Shown in pieces: positions 21,201 to 28,452 of a stretch of 64,000 nucleotides of DNA. Numbering within the stretch: position 1 is the first letter of the stretch; every line of letters starts with the position of its first letter. Made by a program: the position numbers and the translations under genes. Source of the stretch: Curtobacterium sp. ZW137 (GTDB lineage Bacteria > Actinomycetota > Actinomycetes > Actinomycetales > Microbacteriaceae); NCBI RefSeq assembly GCF_003762905.1, contig NZ_RJKS01000001.1, positions 1,045,813-1,109,812 on the forward strand, given 5' to 3'. Below the pieces are notes generated by a model. That model did not search any database, was not told where the DNA came from, and saw only the letters and a list, made by a program, of their open reading frames with translations.

Positions 21201-22054
21201 CGGGCGCGGTCGACGTCGTCGCCGACCATGCTCTGCTCGACGTGCTGCTGGCGTGCGCGGGTCTGGTCGAGGCGCTCGGTGAGCACGATCCGCTCGGACT
21301 TCCGGCCCGCCTCGACCTCCTGGTGCTCGTGGAGCTCGCGGCGCAGGCGGACGACGTCGTCCGCGAGGATCCGGGCCTTGGCGTCACGGGCGACCGCGGC
21401 GACGGACTGCGCCTTGCGGGCGACCTCGGCCTGGCGACCCAGCGGCTTCAGCTGGCGGCGGATCTCCCCCGCCAGGTCGGACAACCGCGTCAGGTTCGTC
21501 TGCATCGCGTCGAGCTTGCGGAGGGTCTTCTCCTTGCGACGACGGTGCTTCAGGATGCCGGCGGCCTCTTCGATGAAGCCGCGGCGGTCCTCGGGGGTGG
21601 CGTGCAGGACCTTGTCGAGCTGGCCCTGGCCCACGATGACGTGCATCTCACGGCCGAGGCCCGTGTCGCTCAGCAGCTCCTGCACGTCCAGCAGGCGGCA
21701 GTTCTCGCCGTTGATCGCGTACTCGCTGCCCCCGTTCCGGAACAGCGTGCGGGAGATCGTCACCTCGCTGTAGTCGATCGGCAGCAGCCCGTCGGCGTTG
21801 TCGATCGTCAGGAGCACCTGCGCGCGACCGAGCGGCCCGCGGGTCGAGGTGCCCGCGAAGATGACGTCCTCCATCTTGCCGCCGCGGAGGGTCTTCGCCC
21901 CCTGCTCCCCCATCACCCAGGCGAGGGCGTCGACGACGTTGGACTTGCCCGACCCGTTCGGACCGACGATGCACGTGACGCCCGGCTCGAACGCGAACGT
22001 CGTCGGCTGCGCGAAGGACTTGAACCCCTTGATGGTCAGGCTCTTCAAGTACAT
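18266..22054 (-). CDS. smc: chromosome segregation ATPase SMC
   Basis: 1262-residue ABC-type ATPase of the condensin complex. The N-terminal head has Walker A GPNGSGKSN near residue 32 and the Q-loop MGEQGAK. The first coiled coil spans about 170-500, the hinge is near 505-660, and the second coiled coil runs to about 1050. The C-terminal head has LLSGGERSL and Walker B FYIMDEVEAALDD. Residues about 960-1035 form an Asp/Ala/Pro-rich insertion (DPADDDGDAADLADLDDGD) in the distal second coil, which breaks the heptad pattern. ATG 22054 lies 40 nt after mutM, giving the conserved order rnc-mutM-smc. Confidence 0.97.
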   Translation of the reverse strand: MYLKSLTIKGFKSFAQPTTFAFEPGVTCIVGPNGSGKSNVVDALAWVMGEQGAKTLRGGKMEDVIFAGTSTRGPLGRAQVLLTIDNADGLLPIDYSEVTISRTLFRNGGSEYAINGENCRLLDVQELLSDTGLGREMHVIVGQGQLDKVLHATPEDRRGFIEEAAGILKHRRRKEKTLRKLDAMQTNLTRLSDLAGEIRRQLKPLGRQAEVARKAQSVAAVARDAKARILADDVVRLRRELHEHQEVEAGRKSERIVLTERLDQTRARQQHVEQSMVGDDVDRARTVVHRLESVQERLRGLSSLANQRLMFLAQQADAPQQGPTITPERVAGVRAEADRLGARATEMASGQVAAAEAVRNARATLDALDERIAAQAALVSQHDLDAQRLASTVDVARSKRGSAVADRERRERALAEATERARTAEAALAEVGTDPSADTDPEALQAALETARERLERAQTARDDLRDRLHALERERDALDARVAALGMSIDVRDGSQALIDAGRAGIVGRLADRLTVTPGFEGAIAAALDGLADAVLAEDRTVALDAVAHARHEDIGRIDVVVADGGAPGTADTAAVPVPAGVRRALDLVTGPPALAAILADTLVAVSDDVDLEAVLAAAPHATVVTRSGDLVRAVRVTGGGERTTSRIELVAERDAAVERRDAIATDAEDAATGLQAARSAVDEARRAADDADRASRAHAAAVAEYDRTSASVRAKAENASAEVERLRAALGETDGAVEAAEAVLAEAERTRDAHAGEPRPTVDASERPALLDALEAARAAEIEQRIQIETVRERVRSERGRAAQLARQLEAERAAAEEAARLAVIRRGQIATAESVLADLPEVLAAVDRSLAEARVQLATEEAERAKRNTELQTIRNEERELRDRLQSITDGVHSLEMEIYEKKLHVSGVLDRAQSELGLVEAVLVSEYGPDVPVPVDVLVDPRVLARKHREAERAAAAAAAADGGLADPADDDGDAADLADLDDGDAVDLVDAESTLPGGPALPDDLPDALPEFDATADVDLADVETVPYVRAEQERRLKAAERDLGQLGKVNPLALEEFQALEQRHGFLTEQLDDLQKTRTDLMTIIEELDQKMQTIFESAFNDTKDAFDVIFPILFPGGSGSITLTNPTDLLATGIDVQVKPAGKKIDRLTLLSGGERSLAAVALLVAIFTARPSPFYIMDEVEAALDDANLGRLLTVFERLREASQLIVITHQKRTMEIADALYGVSMRQDGVSAVVGQRVQRRVPATAEPEPAVA

Positions 22055-22093
22055 GCGGTCTCCGGGTGGGTCGTTGGCTCGCTCCCGGGCAGG

Positions 22094-23065
22094 CTAACGC
22101 GTCCGGAGGCGTGGGCGCGGTTGGCACACGGGGCAGATGTGGCTCGACCGGTTCATGAACTCCTCCCGGACGATCGTCGTGCCGCACCGGGGACACGGCT
22201 TGCCCTGCTGCCCGTAGACGTTGAGCCGCTGCGAGAAGTACCCGGACTGCCCGTTCACGTTGACGTACTGCGCGTCGAAGCTCGTGCCCCCGTCCTCGAG
22301 CGCACGCGCGAGCACGCTCCGGACCTCGTCGAGGAGCAGCTGCAGGCTCGCCCGCGGGAGCCGGTCGGCCGGGCGGTCGTAGTGCAGCTTCGCGGCCCAC
22401 AGCGACTCGTCCGCGTAGATGTTGCCGATGCCGCTCACGACGCCCTGGTCGAGGATCACCCGCTTGATGCCGCTCGAGCGCTTCCGGGCCATCTGGATGA
22501 ACCGGGCGTCGTCGAACGCCGGGTCGAGCGGGTCGCGGGCGATGTGCGAGACCTGCCCGGGGACGTTCCGGCGCCACGGGGCATCCGGCTCGGCCACGTC
22601 GACGACGCCGGCGAACCCGGCGGGAGCGCCGTCGATCGTCGGGACCATCGCGTCGAGCGCCATCGAGCCGAAGGTGCGCTGGTCCACGAACTCGAGTTCG
22701 ACCGGCTGCTCGGGGCTGCCGTCGCGGTCCGTGCCGGCCGGCTGCACCTCGAGCAGGATGCGTCGGTGCTTCGCCGCGGGGCGGTCACGGCCGAGGAGGA
22801 TCTGCCCGCTCATGCCGAGGTGCGCGACGAGGGCTTCGGGACGTCCGTCGTCACCGGGCTCGGCGAGGGGCATCCAGAGGAACTTGCCGCGACGGACGGC
22901 GGCGGCGATCGTCCGGCCGGTCAGGCGGTGCGCGAAGTCCTCGGCTGGGCCGTCGTGCCGGGTCAGGGCCCGGTCGTCCAGGACGTGGACCGCGAGGACC
23001 CGGGCGCCGCTGACGGCGGGTTCGAGGCCGGCGCGGACGACCTCGACCTCGGGGAGTTCGGGCAC
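22094..23065 (-). CDS. mutM: formamidopyrimidine-DNA glycosylase
   Basis: Bifunctional base-excision enzyme that removes 8-oxoguanine and nicks the abasic site. After Met removal the N-terminus is PELPEVEVV, so catalytic Pro1 and Glu2 are present. The helix-two-turn-helix region (GNIYADESLW) and the C-terminal zinc finger (CPRCGTTI ... CPVC) are intact. At 323 residues it is somewhat longer than usual, because of an insertion near RDGSPEQPVELEF. Translation starts at GTG 23065, 3 nt after the rnc stop. It belongs to the rpmF-rnc-mutM-smc operon. Confidence 0.96.
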   Translation of the reverse strand: MPELPEVEVVRAGLEPAVSGARVLAVHVLDDRALTRHDGPAEDFAHRLTGRTIAAAVRRGKFLWMPLAEPGDDGRPEALVAHLGMSGQILLGRDRPAAKHRRILLEVQPAGTDRDGSPEQPVELEFVDQRTFGSMALDAMVPTIDGAPAGFAGVVDVAEPDAPWRRNVPGQVSHIARDPLDPAFDDARFIQMARKRSSGIKRVILDQGVVSGIGNIYADESLWAAKLHYDRPADRLPRASLQLLLDEVRSVLARALEDGGTSFDAQYVNVNGQSGYFSQRLNVYGQQGKPCPRCGTTIVREEFMNRSSHICPVCQPRPRLRTR

Positions 23066-23068
23066 GCC

Positions 23069-23809
23069 CTACGCTGCCGGCGTCTCGCTGGTGCGGCCGG
23101 AGAGTCGCGTCCAGGCGTCGAGCGCGGCGGACATCTCGGCCGTCTTCTTGCTGGAACCGGAACCGGAGGCGATGTCCTCGCCCTGAAGCACCACGGTCGC
23201 GTGGAAGGTCTTGTCGTGGTCAGGGCCCTCTTCGGTGACCCGGTAGGCCGGGTTGCCGAGGGACTGCGCCGACGCGAGTTCCTGCAGGCTCGTCTTCGGG
23301 TCCATCGCGGCACCGAAACGATCCGGGTCGATGAGCAGCGGTTCGACGAGCCGGAGCACGAGCGCAGTGGCCTCATCGGGCCCGGCGGAGAGGTACGTGG
23401 CACCGATGATGGCTTCGACGGTGTCGGCGAGGATCGACGACTTGTCACGGCCGCCGGTCTGTTCCTCGCCCTTGCCGAGCCGGAGGAAGGCGCCGAGACC
23501 GTTGATCCGGGCGATCTCCGCGAGGGCGACCGTCGAGACGAGGCTCGCCCGGCGCTTCGCCAGGTCGCCTTCGTCGAGGTCCGGGAAGTCGCGGTAGAGC
23601 TTCACCGTCACGGCCTGGCCGAGGATCGAGTCCCCGAGGAACTCGAGGCGTTCGTTGTGCTTGATCCCGCCGTGCTCGTACGCGAACGAGCGGTGGGTCA
23701 GTGCGAGTTGGAGCAGCTCGGGGTCCACCGGGACCCCGAGGAGGTCACGCAGACGAGCAACGTCCGACCCCGCGGGGTTGGACCCCGCGGAGCCGGACGT
23801 CGTGCTCAT
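23069..23809 (-). CDS. rnc: ribonuclease III
   Basis: Double-strand-specific endoribonuclease for rRNA processing. The 246-residue protein has the signature NERLEFLGDSILG with catalytic acidic residues, a second site around ADTVEAIIGA, and a C-terminal double-stranded-RNA-binding domain (DPKTSLQELA ... GSGSSKKTAEMSAALDA). ATG 23809 lies 13 nt after the rpmF stop. In many actinobacteria rnc follows rpmF and precedes mutM exactly as here, so co-transcription is likely. Confidence 0.97.
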   Translation of the reverse strand: MSTTSGSAGSNPAGSDVARLRDLLGVPVDPELLQLALTHRSFAYEHGGIKHNERLEFLGDSILGQAVTVKLYRDFPDLDEGDLAKRRASLVSTVALAEIARINGLGAFLRLGKGEEQTGGRDKSSILADTVEAIIGATYLSAGPDEATALVLRLVEPLLIDPDRFGAAMDPKTSLQELASAQSLGNPAYRVTEEGPDHDKTFHATVVLQGEDIASGSGSSKKTAEMSAALDAWTRLSGRTSETPAA

Positions 23810-23822
23810 GTGGTTCGTCCGA

Positions 23823-24026
23823 TCAGACGTCGGCGACCTTGCGGCCCTTGTACTCCATGTACAGGGGCGTGCCGGCCGAGTCCTCGACGACCTTCGCGCG
23901 GTGCGGGAGGCTGTAGGTGACCTGGCCGTTCTCGATCGTCTTCACGAGCTGGACCGGCGCGGCCTTCCACTGCGAACGACGGGCGTGCGTGTTGGCACGG
24001 GACTGCTTGCGCTTGGGAACGGCCAT
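23823..24026 (-). CDS. rpmF: 50S ribosomal protein L32
   Basis: 67-residue ribosomal protein starting [20 protein letters not shown], the L32 signature. The usual CxxC...CxxC zinc ribbon is absent; the C-terminal half contains no cysteine. It is therefore the zinc-independent (C-minus) type, expected to function without Zn2+. ATG 24026 is preceded by AAAGAGAA. It lies 28 nt after the DUF177 gene, its conserved partner. Confidence 0.96.
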   Translation of the reverse strand: MAVPKRKQSRANTHARRSQWKAAPVQLVKTIENGQVTYSLPHRAKVVEDSAGTPLYMEYKGRKVADV

Positions 24027-24054
24027 GGTGGTTCTCTTTCGGTTGGTCGGTTGG

Positions 24055-24597
24055 TCAGTCGGTGGGAGTGCGGTCGCTGTCGTCGAACATCAGTCCGCCG
24101 AGTGCTGCCCAGCGGGGATCCGTGGGCTCGGAAGCCGCGCGGTCACCCAGGTCTGCCAGGCGTTCGCCCGTCTCCGGGTCGAGTCCGGGGCAGTCCGGCC
24201 GGCAGACCGGCTGGAACGGCAGTGACAGCACCACCGCGTCTCGAACGACCGGTTCACAATCCACGTGGTCATCGTGAACATGGAAGTCGAAATCCTCCGA
24301 GGGATCATACGCGAACAGCTCGGCGAAATCGACTTCGACCGGTTCGGAGATGTCGATGAGGCAGCGCGAGCACTGCCCCGTCGCCTCAGCGGAGGCGTGT
24401 CCGGAGACGAGCACGCCCTCGTGGAGGCCCTCGAGCCGCAACTCGATGTGCATGTCAGCGCCCTCACGGACGGCCACCACGCCGGCACCGAGGGTCTCGG
24501 GGACGGCGATGTCGAGCGTGTGCTCGCGCATCTCGCCCGGGCGGTGCGCGAGGTCACGCACGCGCAGGGCGTAGGGGCTGTTCACGGGGGAAGACAC
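24055..24597 (-). CDS. DUF177 (YceD-like) protein
   Basis: 180-residue YceD/DUF177 protein. In plants and bacteria the family is tied to 23S rRNA accumulation, and the gene is nearly always directly upstream of rpmF, as here. Two cysteine pairs, QCSRCL near residue 75 and VCRPDC near 133, are likely metal ligands. An acidic central part ([15 protein letters not shown]) and a C-terminal [10 protein letters not shown] motif are typical. The start is GTG 24597 ([16 protein letters not shown]). It is the first gene of the rpmF-rnc-mutM-smc run. Biochemical activity is unknown. Confidence 0.9.
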   Translation of the reverse strand: MSSPVNSPYALRVRDLAHRPGEMREHTLDIAVPETLGAGVVAVREGADMHIELRLEGLHEGVLVSGHASAEATGQCSRCLIDISEPVEVDFAELFAYDPSEDFDFHVHDDHVDCEPVVRDAVVLSLPFQPVCRPDCPGLDPETGERLADLGDRAASEPTDPRWAALGGLMFDDSDRTPTD

Positions 24598-24656
24598 GAT
24601 CGACCATCCTAGCGCGGGTTCGCCGTCAGGTCGAGGAGCGGCGTGCCGTGTCGCGT

Positions 24657-25148
24657 TCAGCGGCTCCGCGTGCGGAGCGCCGCGTCCACGACAGCGGGGA
24701 CGTACGGGCTCACGTCGCCGCCGAGCGTCGAGACCTGCCGGATGAGCGAGCTGGACACGTGCGCACGGGAGGCCTCCGGCAGCAGGAACACCGTCTCGAC
24801 GTCGGCGAGGTGGCGGTTCATGATCGCCATCGGGGTCTCGTACGCCACGTCCTCACCGGAGCGGACGCCCTTCACCAGGACCGTCGCACCGACCTGCCGG
24901 CAGTAGTCGACGAGGAGACCGGCGGTCCACTCCCCGACCCGGATGTTCGCCGGGGCACCGACCTCGGCGAGGGAGTCCTCGATCAGCCGGACCCGGTCGA
25001 CCGCGTCGAACATCGCGGACGGCTTCTCCGGGTTGTGCACGACGAGGACGTGCACCTCGTCGAAGAGCCGGGCCGCGCGGCCGATCACGTCGAGGTGACC
25101 GAGGGTCACGGGGTCGAAGGAGCCGGGGACGACCGCGATCTGCGCCAT
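24657..25148 (-). CDS. coaD: phosphopantetheine adenylyltransferase
   Basis: Penultimate enzyme of coenzyme A synthesis; transfers AMP from ATP to 4'-phosphopantetheine. The 163-residue product shows [17 protein letters not shown] (the TxGH nucleotide motif), [16 protein letters not shown] and [16 protein letters not shown], all standard CoaD signatures. ATG 25148 starts [13 protein letters not shown]. It lies 59 nt upstream of the DUF177 gene. A short hairpin (25169-25189) and a tandem repeat separate it from recG, which precedes it on the same strand. Confidence 0.97.
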   Translation of the reverse strand: MAQIAVVPGSFDPVTLGHLDVIGRAARLFDEVHVLVVHNPEKPSAMFDAVDRVRLIEDSLAEVGAPANIRVGEWTAGLLVDYCRQVGATVLVKGVRSGEDVAYETPMAIMNRHLADVETVFLLPEASRAHVSSSLIRQVSTLGGDVSPYVPAVVDAALRTRSR

Positions 25149-25168
25149 GCCCCCGACGATACCGGGGC

Positions 25169-25189
25169 GGCGGGGACGCGTGCCCCGCC
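25169..25189 (-). terminator. short GC hairpin after recG
   Basis: GGCGGGG at 25169-25175 pairs with CCCCGCC at 25183-25189 across a 7-nt loop. It lies between the recG 3' repeats and coaD and may end the recG transcript. No T-run follows. Confidence 0.4.
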
Positions 25190-25191
25190 TG

Positions 25192-25255
25192 GTCAGTTCT
25201 TGCCGAGGTCAGTGCTTGCCGAGGCCAGTGCTTGCCGAGGTCAGTTCTTGCCGAG
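25192..25255. repeat. four 16-bp tandem repeats covering the recG stop codon
   Basis: Units start at 25192, 25208, 25224 and 25240, with consensus GTCAGTTCTTGCCGAG and one or two changes in the inner copies. On the minus strand each reads CTCGGCAAG(A/C)ACTG(A/G)C. The copy at 25240-25255 encodes the last RecG residues LGKN and the stop TGA (25241-25243). The other three lie downstream of the gene. Confidence 0.9.
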
Positions 25256-27499
25256 GAATGCGGCGTCGGACTCGTCGAGCCGCCGGGCCAGCGCAGCACG
25301 GAGCTCCGCCTGCCCGTCGAGCGTCGGGTCGGCCTCGAGCAGCCGCTCGGCTTCCCCGCGGGCGTCGACGATGAGGTCCGCGTCCCGCACGACCCGGAGC
25401 AGGTTGAGCGAGGACCGCCCACCCGACTGCCGCTCGCCGAGCACGTCGCCTTCACGCCGGAGCTCGAGGTCCACCCGCGCCAGCTCGAAGCCGTCGTCCG
25501 AGGCGGCCACGGCGTCCACACGCTCCCGCGAGACCGTTTCCGCTTCTGCCGTGGTCACGAGGAGGCACACGCCGGCGTACTGCCCACGGCCGATGCGGCC
25601 GCGGAGCTGGTGCAGCTGCGAGACCCCGAACCGGTCGGCGTCGAGGATCGCCATCATCGAGGCGTTCGGGACGTCGACCCCGACCTCGATCACGGTGGTC
25701 GCGACGAGGACGTCCACGTCGCCCGCGGCGAACGCGGTCATCACGCGGTCCTTCTCGTCGCCGGACATCCGGCCGTGCAGGACCTCGATCCGGCGTCCCT
25801 GCAGCACGGGCATCGTGCGCATCCGCTCCGCGGTCGCCAGCACCGTCGACGGAGCACGCTTCGGGGTGTCCTCCTCACCGTCGACGGCGGGCTCGCCGTC
25901 GTCCTCGGTGTGGGCGTCGTCGATCGCGGGGCAGACCACGAAGGCCTGCCGCCCGGCGCTCAGTTCCTCGGCCATCCGGGTCCAGATACGGGACTCCCAT
26001 CCCGGGTGCTCCGAGAGCCCGACCGCGAAGGTCTCCACGCCCGCGCGACCGGAAGGCATGCCCGCGATCGTGGAGACGTCGAGGTCGCCGAACACGGTCA
26101 TCGCCACGGTGCGCGGGATCGGCGTCGCGGTGAGCACCAGCACGTGCGGCGGCGCCTGGCCCTTGGTGCGCAGGGCTTCGCGCTGCTCGACGCCGAAGCG
26201 GTGCTGCTCGTCCACCACCACGAGCCCGAGCTCGGCGAAGTCCACCCGGTCGCCGAGGAGCGCGTGCGTGCCGACGACGAGCCGCGAGCCGCCGGACGCC
26301 GCCGCGAGGAGCGCCCGCCGGCGTTCGTCGGTGGACTGCGAGCCGGTGAGGATCACGGGGCGGAGTTCGGCGGCCAGGTCGGGGCCGAGGAACTTCACGA
26401 TCGAGCGGAGGTGCTGCGCCGCCAGGACCTCGGTCGGGGCGATGAGCGCCGACTGCCCGCCGGACTCGGCGACGGTCAGCATCGCGCGGATCGCCACGAG
26501 GGTCTTGCCGGAGCCGACTTCACCCTGGACCAGACGGTGCATCGGCCACGAGCCGGCGAGGTCCTCGGCGATCTCCGCGCCGACCGAGCGCTGGTCGTCG
26601 GTGAGCGTGAACGGCAGCGTGGCGTCGAAGCGTTCCAGGATGCCGCCCGGCGTGGCCGTACGCGGGGTCGAGGCGGTCGCACGCGCGGCGATCCGGCGCT
26701 TGACGAGGGCGGTCTGCAAGACGAAGGCCTCCCGGTAGCGGAGGGCGTCCTGCGCGCGCTTGAAGTCGGCCACCTTCTCCGGGCGGTGGAGCAGCTCGAG
26801 GGCGCGCCGGAACGGCACCAGGTCGAGCCGGGTGCGGACCGAGGACGGGATCGGGTCGGCGATGTCCGGCAAGGTGTCGAGCACCACCGCCATGGCCTTG
26901 GCGATCTGCCACGACGACAGCGACGCCGTCGCCGGGTAGATCGGGATCGGCTGCCGGGAGAACCGGATCGCCTCGTCGGACTCCGGGTCGGCGGTGGCCC
27001 GGGGGTCGTCGGCGTCGAAGAGCTCGTAGTCGGGGTGCGCCAGCTGCCGGGCGCCACGGTAGTCGCCGACCTTGCCGGCGAAGATGCCCCGCGCGCCGAC
27101 GACGAGGTCCTTCGTCCGCCAGCCCTGGTTGAAGAACGTGAGGGTCAGGAGCCCCTTGCCGTCGCCGATCTTGGCTTCGAGGATGGAGCCGCGGCGTGCC
27201 CGCATCGTGCGTTCCCGGACGTCCACCACCTCGGCAACGATGGTCACCGATTCCCCGATGGCGAGCGAGTCGAGTGCGGTCAGCGCGCCGCGTTCGGCGT
27301 ACCGGCGGGGTGCGTGCTCGAGGAACTCCCCCACGGTGCGGTAGCCGAACGCCTTCTCGACGGCCTTCGCGGTGCGCCCGCCCAGGACGTTCGCGAGGCG
27401 GGTGTCGAGCGGTGCCGGCCCCCAGTCGGTCCCCGCGGGCACGTCCGACGGGCCGTCGGGCGTCGTGTCGGCCGGTGCGGCGGCTCTGGAGGTGACCAC
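25241..27499 (-). CDS. recG: ATP-dependent DNA helicase RecG
   Basis: Branch-migrating helicase that rescues stalled forks. From the likely GTG start at 27499 the protein has 752 residues; the frame is open to 27613, but that part overlaps a 20-bp tandem repeat and looks non-coding. The N-terminal OB/wedge domain includes VTIVAEVVDVRERTMR. Helicase motifs are GEVGSGKTLVAIRA (I), VVVDEQHRFGVEQR (II), VLVLTATPIPRT (III) and QLRGRIGRG (VI), and the C-terminal TRG-type region is present. An acidic insertion (AHTEDDGEPAVDGEEDT) sits between motifs III and IV. It is divergent from rsmD. Confidence 0.95.
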   Translation of the reverse strand: MVTSRAAAPADTTPDGPSDVPAGTDWGPAPLDTRLANVLGGRTAKAVEKAFGYRTVGEFLEHAPRRYAERGALTALDSLAIGESVTIVAEVVDVRERTMRARRGSILEAKIGDGKGLLTLTFFNQGWRTKDLVVGARGIFAGKVGDYRGARQLAHPDYELFDADDPRATADPESDEAIRFSRQPIPIYPATASLSSWQIAKAMAVVLDTLPDIADPIPSSVRTRLDLVPFRRALELLHRPEKVADFKRAQDALRYREAFVLQTALVKRRIAARATASTPRTATPGGILERFDATLPFTLTDDQRSVGAEIAEDLAGSWPMHRLVQGEVGSGKTLVAIRAMLTVAESGGQSALIAPTEVLAAQHLRSIVKFLGPDLAAELRPVILTGSQSTDERRRALLAAASGGSRLVVGTHALLGDRVDFAELGLVVVDEQHRFGVEQREALRTKGQAPPHVLVLTATPIPRTVAMTVFGDLDVSTIAGMPSGRAGVETFAVGLSEHPGWESRIWTRMAEELSAGRQAFVVCPAIDDAHTEDDGEPAVDGEEDTPKRAPSTVLATAERMRTMPVLQGRRIEVLHGRMSGDEKDRVMTAFAAGDVDVLVATTVIEVGVDVPNASMMAILDADRFGVSQLHQLRGRIGRGQYAGVCLLVTTAEAETVSRERVDAVAASDDGFELARVDLELRREGDVLGERQSGGRSSLNLLRVVRDADLIVDARGEAERLLEADPTLDGQAELRAALARRLDESDAAFLGKN

Positions 27500-27542
27500 A
27501 CGGCAACGGTACCCGGGACGGCCGACCCGCACCGGGCCTCCC

Positions 27543-27600
27543 GGCGGGCCTGTGGACGACCAGGCGGGCCTGTGGACGACCGGATGGGCCCGTGGAGAGC
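27543..27600. repeat. 20-bp tandem repeat between recG and rsmD
   Basis: GGCGGGCCTGTGGACGACC(A/G) occurs at 27543-27562 and 27563-27582, followed by a degenerate third copy to about 27600. It lies in the divergent promoter region. The function is unknown; the units could bind a regulator or be slippage products. Confidence 0.7.
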
Positions 27601-27624
27601 GCCTGGTGGGCACCCGCTGGCCGC

Positions 27625-27630
27625 TACGGT
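27625..27630 (+). promoter_or_regulatory. -10 box of a probably leaderless rsmD transcript
   Basis: TACGGT ends 6 nt before the rsmD ATG and there is no ribosome binding site between them. The same TACGGT plus 6 nt plus ATG arrangement precedes the DUF72 gene at 40327. No clear -35 box is visible. Confidence 0.5.
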
Positions 27631-27636
27631 TGCAGC

Positions 27637-28200
27637 ATGACCCGCATCATCGCCGGCGCCGCCGGTTCCCTGACGCTCCGGGTGCCGAAGTCGGGCACCC
27701 GTCCGACGAGCGACCGGGTGCGGGAAGCCCTGTTCTCCTCGCTCGAAGCGCGGGGGCTCGTGGACGACACCGCGGTGGCGGACCTCTACGCGGGGACGGG
27801 TGCGCTCGGGCTCGAGGCAGCGTCGCGCGGTGCGGTGGAGGTCGTGCTGGTCGACCGGGCCTCCGCGGCGGCGACGTCCTGCCGGGAGAACGCGCGGGCC
27901 GTGCAGAAGCGGGTCCCCGGTGTGCGGATCGACGTGCACGCGCAGCCGGTGCTCGGGTTCCTGCGGGGCACCGTGCGGACCTTCGACCTGGTGTTCATCG
28001 ACCCGCCGTACGACGTCGCCGAGTCCGAGATCGCGGACGTCCTCGAAGCGCTGGTGCCCCGGCTCACCGCGGAGGCCGTGGTCGTCGTGGAGCGGAGCAA
28101 GCGCTCCCCGGAGCCGACCTGGCCCGCGGGACTCGAGCCCTTCAGCAAGCGGAGCTACGGCGAGACCATCGCCTGGGAGGCCGTGGTCGCCGCGCCCTGA
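27637..28200 (+). CDS. rsmD: 16S rRNA (guanine966-N2)-methyltransferase
   Basis: S-adenosylmethionine-dependent methyltransferase acting on G966 of 16S rRNA in assembled 30S subunits. The 187-residue protein has RIIAGAAGSLTLRVPKSG at the N-terminus, the cofactor motif VADLYAGTGALGLEAASRG and the catalytic DPPY in FDLVFIDPPYDV. ATG 27637 is chosen because the RsmD fold begins at MTRIIAG; the frame extends 45 nt upstream. recG-rsmD-coaD are usually adjacent in actinobacteria; here rsmD is divergent from recG. Confidence 0.95.
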   Translation: MTRIIAGAAGSLTLRVPKSGTRPTSDRVREALFSSLEARGLVDDTAVADLYAGTGALGLEAASRGAVEVVLVDRASAAATSCRENARAVQKRVPGVRIDVHAQPVLGFLRGTVRTFDLVFIDPPYDVAESEIADVLEALVPRLTAEAVVVVERSKRSPEPTWPAGLEPFSKRSYGETIAWEAVVAAP

Positions 28201-28245
28201 GCGTCCCTCCGTGCGCCTTCCGGGTGCCGCGGGACCGACGCGGAG

Positions 28246-28358
28246 CGACACCCTCGTTGTCGTACGACAGCGCCCCTGTCGTTCCGACGCGTCCGCAACA
28301 GTTGCACGCGCGCGGCAACGACATCCTCGTTGTCGTACGACAGCGACGCTGTCGTTCC
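28246..28358. repeat. duplicated 40-bp imperfect palindrome between rsmD and thiL
   Basis: Copies at 28246-28285 and 28319-28358, 73 bp apart, share CGACA-n-CCTCGTTGTCGTACGACAGCG and end CTGTCGTTCC. Each is built around the perfect palindrome GTCGTACGAC and is flanked by inverted GACA/TGTC pieces, so each can fold as a hairpin. A CCCGCCCGGC low-complexity run follows to 28440. The genes on both sides converge here. Confidence 0.8.
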
Positions 28359-28452
28359 ACAGGAGGCCGCCCGGCGCCGCCCGCCCGGCGCCGCCCGCCC
28401 GCCCAGCGCCCGCCCAGCGCCCGCCCGCCCGACCGCCCGGCCCGCGCGCGGC

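Noticed and set aside
25192..25255. Possible CRISPR array
   Set aside because: Units are 16 bp, directly abutting with no spacers, and no cas genes are present. The 35-bp and 23-bp arrays are also spacerless.
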